Assembly: GCA_030833825.1 (NCBI GenBank)
Contig: JAURGL010000091.1
Span: 1 to 6,850 of the forward strand
DNA length: 6,850 nt
From: Vulcanococcus sp. SFB_649D_100_25
GTDB lineage: Bacteria > Cyanobacteriota > Cyanobacteriia > PCC-6307 > Cyanobiaceae
Direction: 5' to 3'
Position numbers and translations under genes: made by a program. Below, one piece after another: positions 1 through 4,952 of this stretch; within the stretch, counting starts at the first letter, position 1, and each line of letters begins with the position of its first letter. The notes beneath the pieces were generated by a model. That model did no database searches and had not been told where the DNA came from. It worked only from the letters and a program-made list of their open reading frames with translations.

Positions 1-215
1 GGCCGATTCTGCTGACGGCCATCTCGTCTCTGGCTGGCTTTCTACCCCTGTTGCTGGCCAGCGGCAGCAGTGCCAGCAGTCGGATCAGCATTGGCACCGT
101 GGTGTTTTTCGGCCTGCTGGTGGCCACCCTGCTGAGTCTGTTCGTGGTGCCCAGCGCCTACCGCCTGCTCAAGGGCTGGGAGATGGGACTGCGCTCTAGA
201 GGGCAGCATGGCTAG
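1..215 (+). CDS. RND (HAE1-type) efflux permease, C-terminal end only
   Basis: The frame that begins at base 3 is open to a TAG at 213-215 and gives the last 70 residues of an inner-membrane protein. It reads as the final two transmembrane helices of an RND pump: a segment PILLTAISSLAGFLPLLLAS, a short polar loop with SSRISIG, then a helix VVFFGLLVATLLSLFVVP followed by SAYRLL. The GxxxATLLSLFVVPxxY pattern is typical of the last helix of HAE1-type proton-driven exporters. The stop lies 8 bp inside the adaptor gene that follows, so the two are almost certainly co-transcribed and form one tripartite pump with an outer-membrane channel encoded elsewhere. The substrate cannot be told from this fragment. 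The gene runs off the left edge. Confidence 0.85.
   Translation, partial: PILLTAISSLAGFLPLLLASGSSASSRISIGTVVFFGLLVATLLSLFVVPSAYRLLKGWEMGLRSRGQHG
199..203 (+). promoter_or_regulatory. Ribosome binding site of the efflux adaptor gene
   Basis: GAGGG lies 4 nt before the ATG at 208, inside the 3' end of the permease gene. It is the clearest Shine-Dalgarno sequence in the window. It supports the ATG at 208 as the start and suggests translational coupling to the permease. Confidence 0.5.
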
Positions 216-1317
216 GCGCACCCTCCCCGCCCAGGCCGTGATCGTGCTTCGACACTGGAGCTGGCTGGCCCTGGCTGGGCTTCTCGGCTGCAGCGCCGGG
301 CGAGACAAACCCACCCCGAGGGTGGTGGCGGCGACACCCCAAACGGAGGTGTTCGTGCAGAGCATCGATACGGTGAGCACCCTGGAAGCCACCGATGAAA
401 TCGAGCTGGCAGCCCAGGCCGGTGGCCGGGTGCAGCGGGTCCTGGTGCGAGCCGGCGACAGCGTGAAGCCCCAACAGCTGCTGCTGGTGCTCGATCAAGC
501 CCAGCTGTCGGCCGATGTGACAGCCCTGCGGGCCCAGAGTGAAGCTGACCGGCTGGCCCATCAACGCTTTGACGGTCTGGTGCGGCAGGGAGCGGCAACG
601 GCCCTGCAGAGGGACGAATACAAAGCCAAGGCCATCGGCTCGAAACAGGCCCTGGCCGCCAAGTTGGCGGACCTCTCCTACAAGGACCTGAGGGCCCCGA
701 TCGCTGGGATCATCAGCGATCTCTCGGTGAAACCCGGGGATCTGATTCAGGCCGGTACGCCCTTCAGCCGGATCATCCGCAACGAGACCCTGCAGGCCCG
801 CATTGATGTGCCGGCCAGTCAGGCCAACCGACTAGCCCCGGGACAGCTGGTCCAGCTCCTCGATGGCCAGGGCCAGCGGCCGATCGCGAAAGGGCGGATC
901 GTGACGATCGATCCGAACGTGAATCCCAGCAGCCAGACCCTGCTGGCGAAAGCAACGATCAACAACCCCAATGGACAGCTGCGGGATGGGCAGCGGCTCC
1001 GCACCCGCCTGCTCGTGGGTGCCAAGCGGCAACTCTCGGTGCCGTTCGAGGCGGTCAGCCGGCAGTTCGGGCAGACCTTCGTCTACGTGGTCGGTTCACC
1101 CAGCCAGCTCAAGAAAGATCCCGGTAAGGCCAATCTCCAACTTCCCCCCAACAGCCTGGTGGCCCTGCAGCGCAGCGTGACCCTCGGCCCGCTGCAAGGT
1201 GATCACTACCCGGTCCTCAAGGGACTCTCCAGTTCCGATCGGGTGATCGTCTCCAACACCCTGGGGCTACGCCACGGCATGCCGATTCGCCTGAGCCCGG
1301 GCGGGAAACAGCCCTAG
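208..1317 (+). CDS. RND efflux periplasmic adaptor (membrane fusion protein), lipoprotein
   Basis: A 369-residue adaptor that would bridge the inner-membrane RND permease to an outer-membrane channel. The N-terminus has basic residues, a hydrophobic stretch (about 17-27) and a lipobox-like LLGC with Cys28, so it is probably lipid-anchored in the periplasm. Domains in order: first half of the lipoyl-like domain (about 64-100, with GGRVQRVLVRAGDSVKPQQ), a short helical hairpin (about 100-158), second half of the lipoyl domain (LRAPIAGIISDLSVKPGDLI, 161-180), beta-barrel (about 192-270) and a membrane-proximal domain (about 275-365, ending DRVIVSNTLGLRHGMPI). Length and order fit the HlyD/AcrA-like family. 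It overlaps the permease by 8 bp, with the permease first, the reverse of the common adaptor-permease order. Substrate unknown. It ends 10 bp from the convergent hisIE. Confidence 0.9.
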   Translation: MARRTLPAQAVIVLRHWSWLALAGLLGCSAGRDKPTPRVVAATPQTEVFVQSIDTVSTLEATDEIELAAQAGGRVQRVLVRAGDSVKPQQLLLVLDQAQLSADVTALRAQSEADRLAHQRFDGLVRQGAATALQRDEYKAKAIGSKQALAAKLADLSYKDLRAPIAGIISDLSVKPGDLIQAGTPFSRIIRNETLQARIDVPASQANRLAPGQLVQLLDGQGQRPIAKGRIVTIDPNVNPSSQTLLAKATINNPNGQLRDGQRLRTRLLVGAKRQLSVPFEAVSRQFGQTFVYVVGSPSQLKKDPGKANLQLPPNSLVALQRSVTLGPLQGDHYPVLKGLSSSDRVIVSNTLGLRHGMPIRLSPGGKQP

Positions 1318-1327
1318 GGGCAGCCCA

Positions 1328-2008
1328 TCACTCCCGACGGGGCGCCCCACGGCGCTGGGCCAACACCTGCTGCACCTGCCGCCAGCTCACCCCGTGATGG
1401 GCCAGGGCCACCTGCAGGTGAAAGACGATGTCGGCCGCTTCGCCGGCCATCTCCTCAGGGTTGTTGTCCTTGCACGCCATCACGAATTCGGCGCTCTCCT
1501 CACCGATCTTTTTGAGGATGCGGTTGTCTCCACCCTCCAGCAACTTGTTGGTGTAGCTGCCCGGCTCCGGCTGATCGCGACGTCCTTCGATCACCCGCAT
1601 CAGCTCAGTGCAGACATCCGCGGGGGGAGGCAACGCCGCCGCGCCCCCAGCACTGGGGGACGGCCCATCGTCGTAGAAGCAGCTGCGGGCCCCGGTGTGG
1701 CAGGCCACATCGCCGCTCTGCTCGATCGTGAGCAGCAACACATCGGCATCGCAGTCGTAGCGGAGGCCCCGCAGGATCTGGGTGTGCCCACTGGTGGCCC
1801 CCTTGTGCCACAGCTCCTGACGGGAGCGACTCCAGTAATGCACCTCACCGCTGGCCAGGGTGCGCTCAATCGCTTCCTGGTTCATCCAGGCCACCATCAG
1901 CACAGCCCCATCGAGCCAGTCCTGGGCCACGGCGGGGATCAAACCGGCCTCGTTAAAACGAAGGGAACGGATCAAGGCTGGATCGGGGGGCTGAAATGAT
2001 GCCTGCAA
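1328..2008 (-). CDS. hisIE: Histidine biosynthesis bifunctional protein HisIE (PRA-CH / PRA-PH)
   Basis: A 226-residue fusion for the second and third steps of histidine synthesis: phosphoribosyl-ATP pyrophosphohydrolase (C-terminal) and phosphoribosyl-AMP cyclohydrolase (N-terminal), in the cytoplasm. The cyclohydrolase domain spans about 16-115 and shows D85-C86-D87-x-D89 for Mg/Zn binding plus C103 and C110, the expected three zinc cysteines, with the family motif around W59-SRSRQELWHKG. A Pro/Ala linker (about 116-130) leads to the pyrophosphohydrolase domain (about 131-220) with the MazG-like metal motif E170-E171-xx-E174 and E190-xx-D193. The start is TTG at 2008: an in-frame TGA lies at 2015-2017, so no upstream start exists. 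A second TTG at codon 12 is the only other choice before Met38, which would cut into the domain. Divergent from the PTPS-like gene with a 46-bp gap. Confidence 0.95.
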   Translation of the reverse strand: MQASFQPPDPALIRSLRFNEAGLIPAVAQDWLDGAVLMVAWMNQEAIERTLASGEVHYWSRSRQELWHKGATSGHTQILRGLRYDCDADVLLLTIEQSGDVACHTGARSCFYDDGPSPSAGGAAALPPPADVCTELMRVIEGRRDQPEPGSYTNKLLEGGDNRILKKIGEESAEFVMACKDNNPEEMAGEAADIVFHLQVALAHHGVSWRQVQQVLAQRRGAPRRE

Positions 2009-2054
2009 GGGCCTTCATCGATCTGCACCGATCCTCCCGCACCCTCCACCAGGC

Positions 2055-2519
2055 ATGACAGCCGCTTACACCTGCAGCAAGACCTTCAGCGGCTACCCCT
2101 GCTGTCATCGGCAATGGAGGCATCCCGGACACTGCCGCTTCGTGCACGGCTACAGCCGCAGTTTCAGCGTCTGGTTCCAGTCAAAGAGCCTGGATCAAAA
2201 CGGCTTTGTGGTGGATTTCTCCAGCCTGGCGGCCCTGGAAGCGCGTCTGGCTGAACAGTTTGACCACACCTTTTTGGTGAATGCCGACGACCCCCTTCTG
2301 GAGCAGTGGCAGGGGCTGCATGAGCAGGGCGCCCTGGATTTGAGGGTGATGCGCAATGTGGGCATGGAAGCCAGTGCCGAGCTGGTGTGGGGCTGGGCCA
2401 ATGACCTCCTTCAGGCCCGCGATGGGGGCCGCAGCTGCTGCTGGAAGGTGGAAGCCCGGGAAAACGAGAAAAACGCCGCCTGCTTCGAAGCGGTGCCGCA
2501 GTGGTTCGAAGCCCCCTGA
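2055..2519 (+). CDS. 6-pyruvoyl tetrahydropterin synthase / QueD-like protein
   Basis: A 154-residue T-fold protein of the PTPS/QueD family, which acts on dihydroneopterin triphosphate to give 6-pyruvoyltetrahydropterin (pterin path) or 6-carboxytetrahydropterin (7-deazaguanine/queuosine path). Visible family features: H18, the C27-xxx-H31 motif with the catalytic-type Cys, D70-H71 in QFDHTFLV, NVGMEASAELVWGW (101-114) and E136 in ENEKNAACF, which aligns with the pterin-anchoring ET-x-x-N-x-A-x-Y. The usual HGH zinc pair is HGY here (H31-G32-Y33), so one of three zinc histidines is a tyrosine. The N-terminus is rich in Cys and His (C7, C16, C17, H18, H23, H26, C27). The ATG at 2055 has no clear Shine-Dalgarno. 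Which of the two reactions it catalyses, or whether it has drifted to another, cannot be told from sequence. Confidence 0.85.
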   Translation: MTAAYTCSKTFSGYPCCHRQWRHPGHCRFVHGYSRSFSVWFQSKSLDQNGFVVDFSSLAALEARLAEQFDHTFLVNADDPLLEQWQGLHEQGALDLRVMRNVGMEASAELVWGWANDLLQARDGGRSCCWKVEARENEKNAACFEAVPQWFEAP

Positions 2520-2600
2520 GCAGTTGAGTCCCTGCAGGCCCCTGGTTCGGCGGGGAAATTGACCTAGGTTCGCGCCACCTCCGGCTCCGCTCGCCCGGCC

Positions 2601-2816
2601 ATGCAACGACGCCAGTGGGCCACCTTGGTCCTCGCCACCTTGATGGATGGGGCAAGCCTGGCCAATCCCGTGCCAGCCCTGTACGCCACCAAGGCCGAGG
2701 CCGAAGCAGCCGCCAAACGCCACTTCCACTGCACCGGAGCCCACCCGATGGGGCAGCAGTGGATGCCCTGCGCCAAGCACGGAGAAGCTGACTCCCACTC
2801 CGGCACGGGGCACTGA
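2601..2816 (+). CDS. Small exported protein with C-terminal DUF3721-like CHCH motif
   Basis: A 71-residue protein of unknown function. Residues 1-21 look like a signal peptide: RR at 3-4, a hydrophobic core WATLVLATLM, and S19-L20-A21 as a plausible cleavage site, so the mature protein would be about 50 residues in the periplasm or outside. The mature part has a short helix-like Ala/Glu/Lys stretch (about 28-41) and then C44-x3-H48-x8-C57-x2-H60 with GAHPMG and WMPC between. I recognise this as DUF3721-like from memory, a small domain frequent in marine picocyanobacteria. The four Cys/His residues plus Met50 and Met55 suggest metal binding, by inference only. The same motif ends the next gene, 8 bp downstream, so the two are probably one operon and arose by duplication of the motif. 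No good Shine-Dalgarno precedes the ATG. Confidence 0.75.
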   Translation: MQRRQWATLVLATLMDGASLANPVPALYATKAEAEAAAKRHFHCTGAHPMGQQWMPCAKHGEADSHSGTGH

Positions 2817-2824
2817 GAACCAAG

Positions 2825-3208
2825 ATGAGCAGCTGCGGAGAAGCACCGAAACTCGTTTCGGTTGGGATTGCCCCCCTCGGAATCATCTCGATCGGGGTGG
2901 TCCCGATGGGGGTGGTGAGCATCGGGGTGGTGCCGATGGGGGTGCTCAGCCTTGGTGTGGTGGGCATGGGCGTGGTCAACGCCTGCGTTGTGGGCATGGG
3001 GGTGCTGGTGGCCGGCGTCCACGCCATGGGGATCTGGCAGTTTCCGCTTGGCGGGGCGCCGTCAGCCCGAAGCCACCACGCCCCGCCTGCGGCCCTGATG
3101 GCCTACCCCAGCAAGAGCGAGGCCCTCGCGAAAGCCCGTGAGATCGGCTGCAGCGGAGCCCATCCCATGGGATCACGCTGGATGCCTTGCGCCGAACATC
3201 CCCACTGA
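2825..3208 (+). CDS. Glycine-pentad hydrophobic repeat protein with C-terminal DUF3721-like motif
   Basis: A 127-residue protein of unknown function made of two parts. Residues 12-70 are almost uncharged and have Gly at every fifth position (14, 19, 24, 29, 34, 39, 44, 49, 59, 64, 69; Cys at 54), with Val, Ile, Met or Leu around each Gly. This could form two or three membrane-spanning segments or a tight beta-helix-like stack. After a linker (about 71-92, Pro/Ala/His rich) comes the motif seen in the gene before: Y94...C109-x3-H113-x8-C122-x2-H125 with GAHPMG and WMPC. There is no ordinary signal peptide; the repeat itself may insert in the membrane. Evidence for coding: G/C-rich third positions, the shared C-terminal motif, and glycine periodicity only in this frame. 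The gene lies 8 bp after its small paralogue. Confidence 0.75.
   Translation: MSSCGEAPKLVSVGIAPLGIISIGVVPMGVVSIGVVPMGVLSLGVVGMGVVNACVVGMGVLVAGVHAMGIWQFPLGGAPSARSHHAPPAALMAYPSKSEALAKAREIGCSGAHPMGSRWMPCAEHPH
2861..3040 (+). repeat. Coding tandem repeat, 30-bp unit (10 residues), six copies of decreasing similarity
   Basis: Six consecutive 30-bp units starting at 2861, 2891, 2921, 2951, 2981 and 3011 each encode ten residues of the form (I/L/V)GVV(P/G)MGV(V/L)(S/N). The units at 2891 and 2921 match at 27 of 30 bases; outer copies are more diverged. Each unit is itself two five-residue half-repeats with one Gly each. The pattern suggests growth by unequal exchange or slippage in the middle, with old copies at the edges. 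Confidence 0.8.
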
Positions 3209-3293
3209 GTCCCAAAACGGTCGCATAGGCGACACCTGGGTCTCAGGGGTCATAACTTAAGATTCGCTTCCAATTTCCTTTGCGGAAGCTGTC
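3209..3293 (+). other. Gap before the M23 gene, partly AT-rich
   Basis: These 85 bases hold two small inverted repeats, GTCGC/GCGAC (3220-3224 and 3229-3233) and CCTG/CAGG (3235-3238 and 3244-3247), neither followed by a T-run, so a terminator is not supported. From 3249 to 3280 the sequence is markedly AT-rich for this window (for example CATAACTTAAGATT), and a promoter for the M23 gene could lie there. No convincing -35/-10 pair is visible. GGAA at 3284-3287 could serve as a weak ribosome binding site for the TTG at 3294. Confidence 0.25.
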
Positions 3294-3740
3294 TTGCCGG
3301 TAGCCCTCCTGGTTCCAGCCCTCCAACTGCTCAATCCGATGGCAGGGGTGGTCACCCAGGACGTCCGCGTGGGACATCCGGCCATCGACATCGCCTGCAC
3401 GGTGGGCACCCCGGTGCATGCAGCCCACGACGGCGTCGGACGGGTGGAGCGCAGCTACACCCACGGGATCACCTTTGTATTGGCGGGCGGGGACGGCCTG
3501 GAGACCAGCTACAGCCATCTCAACAGCGCCAAGGCCGCCGGCAACTACAGCCGGGGCGACGTGATCGGCACCTGCGGGAACACGGGGATCTGGAGCAGTG
3601 GCCCCCACCTGCACTTCGAAAGCAACCGCACGGAACTGCTGAGCAACCTGGCCTCACCGGAAATCCCCACCAAGCTGCCGGCGGCGCTGCCGGTGGCAGC
3701 CATCGGCGGCTCACCGATCTCGGTGAAGCAGCGGCCCTAG
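3294..3740 (+). CDS. Short M23 (LytM-type) metallopeptidase
   Basis: A 148-residue protein that is little more than one M23 peptidase domain, a zinc enzyme that usually cuts peptidoglycan cross-links. The full ligand set is visible: H28-xxx-D32 in GHPAIDIA, the catalytic-type H75 in SYSHL, and H105-x-H107 in GPHLHFE. The GxxVxAxxDGxV-like strand (38-48) and GDVIGTCGNTG (88-98) are also typical. The start is uncertain: TTG at 3294 gives a short hydrophobic leader (PVALLVPALQLL) without positive charges, an in-frame TAA at 3258-3260 limits extension, and ATG at codon 16 (3339) would remove the leader. Location is therefore unclear, probably periplasmic. The C-terminal 30 residues are Pro/Ala rich and low in complexity. 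It has no coiled coil or LysM domain. The end overlaps the end of the convergent znuB by 30 bp. Confidence 0.85.
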   Translation: MPVALLVPALQLLNPMAGVVTQDVRVGHPAIDIACTVGTPVHAAHDGVGRVERSYTHGITFVLAGGDGLETSYSHLNSAKAAGNYSRGDVIGTCGNTGIWSSGPHLHFESNRTELLSNLASPEIPTKLPAALPVAAIGGSPISVKQRP

Positions 3741-4511
3741 GGGCAACAGCACCAGGCAGAGCACTCCGATCAAGGGGCCCGGCGGCAGGTTGACGCTGGG
3801 CTGGATCGCTAGCCAGAAGCCAAACCCACTGAGGGCAATGCCCACAAGGGCCGCCCGCCAGAGGGCTTGGCGCAAACTGCTGGCGCCGGCAAGGGCCAAC
3901 AGGGCTGGTGCCGCCATCAGACCAATCACCAGCACCACCCCGACGGCCGTCATCGCGCTGACCACCGTGCAGGCCGTGACCAAGGTGAGCAGCAGACGCA
4001 GGCGTCGCACCGGCAAGCCAGCGCTGGCCGCCCCCAGCGGATCAACCCCGAGATACACGTACTGGCGATACCGCAAACCCACCAGCAGGAGCATCGCCCC
4101 AAGCGACAGCAGACCCCGAAGCAGATCGAAGCCCGTTGCAGCCAGCAGATCTCCAAACAGGACAGCTTCCAAATCAACCCGAAGTCCGAGCAGCGGAATC
4201 AGGAGGACCCCCAGTCCCAGGAAACCGGCCAGCACCGTGTTCAGAACCGCCTCATCCCCCCCCTCGCCGGGTCGATCCGCACGGCTGAAGCGTTCCGCGA
4301 GCAGGGCTCCCGCGACGCCACTGACCACCCCTCCAACACCAGGGTCCAGCTGCAGGGCCAGGGCCAACGCCAGGCCGGGCAACACCGCATGGGAGACCAG
4401 ATTGGCCAGGAACAGGCGACGTTGCAGCAGCAGCAACGTGCCGGTCAGGGGGCAGAGGCAACCCACCACGAGGGCCACCATGAGAGGCAGCAGCCACCAA
4501 GCACTGTCCAT
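3711..4511 (-). CDS. znuB: Zinc ABC transporter permease ZnuB
   Basis: A 266-residue integral membrane protein of the ABC-3 (zinc/manganese) permease family, which passes the metal delivered by ZnuA into the cytoplasm using ATP hydrolysis by ZnuC. Hydrophobic segments lie at about 6-28, 39-57, 60-72, 92-110, 128-146, 176-209, 219-237 and 245-262. Family signs include LANLVSHAVLPGLALA (35-50) near the N-terminus, VLFGDLLA (117-124), which fits the loop that contacts ZnuC, and VVLVIGLMAAPALLA (192-206). The match to ZnuB rather than the manganese homologue MntB rests on the neighbours zur, znuC and znuA. The ATG at 4511 is 30 bp from the divergent zur start, and znuC lies upstream on the same strand with zur between them in antisense. 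The 3' end overlaps the convergent M23 gene by 30 bp. Confidence 0.92.
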   Translation of the reverse strand: MDSAWWLLPLMVALVVGCLCPLTGTLLLLQRRLFLANLVSHAVLPGLALALALQLDPGVGGVVSGVAGALLAERFSRADRPGEGGDEAVLNTVLAGFLGLGVLLIPLLGLRVDLEAVLFGDLLAATGFDLLRGLLSLGAMLLLVGLRYRQYVYLGVDPLGAASAGLPVRRLRLLLTLVTACTVVSAMTAVGVVLVIGLMAAPALLALAGASSLRQALWRAALVGIALSGFGFWLAIQPSVNLPPGPLIGVLCLVLLPLGPLLHRDR

Positions 4512-4541
4512 AGGATCGGGGCTGTGCCCTCCGCTCCGGCC
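4512..4541. promoter_or_regulatory. 30-bp divergent gap between znuB and zur
   Basis: Thirty bases separate the two start codons. The gap is GC-rich and holds no palindrome resembling a Zur box. TAGGAT just at the znuB start (4511-4516) could be a weak -10 for zur, but no matching -35 is seen. Promoters, if present, must lie inside the opposite gene, so each 5' end would be antisense to the other. Confidence 0.25.
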
Positions 4542-4952
4542 ATGTCACCCCAGGTTGCCGTCCTGAGCGAACGTCAGCAGCTCCTGCTGGAGCAATTGCG
4601 CAGCGCCGACCGGGAGCTATCAGGGCAGGACTTGCACGGCATGCTCCGCCAGGGCCCCCAACCGATGGGCCTGGCCACGGTGTATCGGCACCTGCGCCAG
4701 CTGCAACAGCGGGGCCTGGTGCGCTGCCGGCACCTCCCCAGCGGAGAGGCCCTGTTCGCCCCCGTCGATCGCGACGAGCACCACCTCACCTGTGTGGACT
4801 GCGGCAGCACCCTGGTGCTCGAGCACTGCCCGATGCACGACATCCATCTGCATGGGGAACACGCCGAGGGCTTTCAGCTGCTGTTCCACACCCTGGAGTT
4901 CTTCGGCCTCTGCCAGGCCTGCCAGGAGCGTCAGCTTCAACCGCAGCAGTGA
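4542..4952 (+). CDS. zur: Zinc uptake regulator Zur (Fur family)
   Basis: A 136-residue Fur-family repressor; with Zn bound it should repress zinc-uptake genes. The winged helix is residues 1-75, with recognition-helix motif MGLATVYRHLRQL (42-54). The dimerisation domain has H80-H81-LTC84-VDC87, a His-rich stretch (H95, C96, H99, H102, H104, H107, H116) and C124-QAC127. C84/C87/C124/C127 form the structural zinc site usual in Zur; the histidines supply the sensory site. Assignment as Zur rather than Fur or PerR is by context (znuABC all around) and the His-rich stretch. The ATG at 4542 is chosen because the winged helix begins about ten residues later. The frame stays open for over 600 bases upstream, but that part is antisense to znuB and unlike Fur. 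The 3' end overlaps znuC by 16 bp, tail to tail. Confidence 0.92.
   Translation: MSPQVAVLSERQQLLLEQLRSADRELSGQDLHGMLRQGPQPMGLATVYRHLRQLQQRGLVRCRHLPSGEALFAPVDRDEHHLTCVDCGSTLVLEHCPMHDIHLHGEHAEGFQLLFHTLEFFGLCQACQERQLQPQQ

Noticed and set aside
1311..1322. GCCCTAGGGGCA at the adaptor stop codon, repeated at 3734-3745 at the M23 stop codon.
   Set aside because: Two copies of a 12-base near-palindrome built around a TAG stop in GC-rich sequence, with stems of only about four bases and no T-run. Not enough for a terminator or a repeat family.
1394..1999. Plus-strand ORF of 201 codons opposite hisIE.
   Set aside because: hisIE on the other strand has every catalytic motif of both domains, so this frame is a shadow.
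2564..3022. Minus-strand ORF rich in His and Asp next to zinc genes, resembling a metal-storage protein.
   Set aside because: The His-rich part is the reverse complement of the ATG/GTG/GGG repeat codons of the plus-strand glycine-pentad gene. The plus frame has a matching paralogue next door and exact glycine periodicity, so the antisense His content is a by-product.
2164..3027. Long minus-strand ORF (287 codons) with Thr-Pro repeats.
   Set aside because: It runs antisense across three plus-strand genes, one of them a clear PTPS homologue. Its repeats mirror the 30-bp array, and the rest is Arg/Pro/Ser-rich, typical of GC-rich shadow frames.
3220..3247. Two small hairpins after the glycine-pentad gene, considered as a terminator.
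   Set aside because: Stems are four to five base pairs and no run of T follows, so only an unspecific structure can be claimed.
3867..4541. N-terminal extension of zur in the same open frame, over 220 codons.
   Set aside because: It lies antisense to znuB, is Gln/Arg/His-rich low-complexity sequence, and Fur-family proteins begin near the ATG at 4542.
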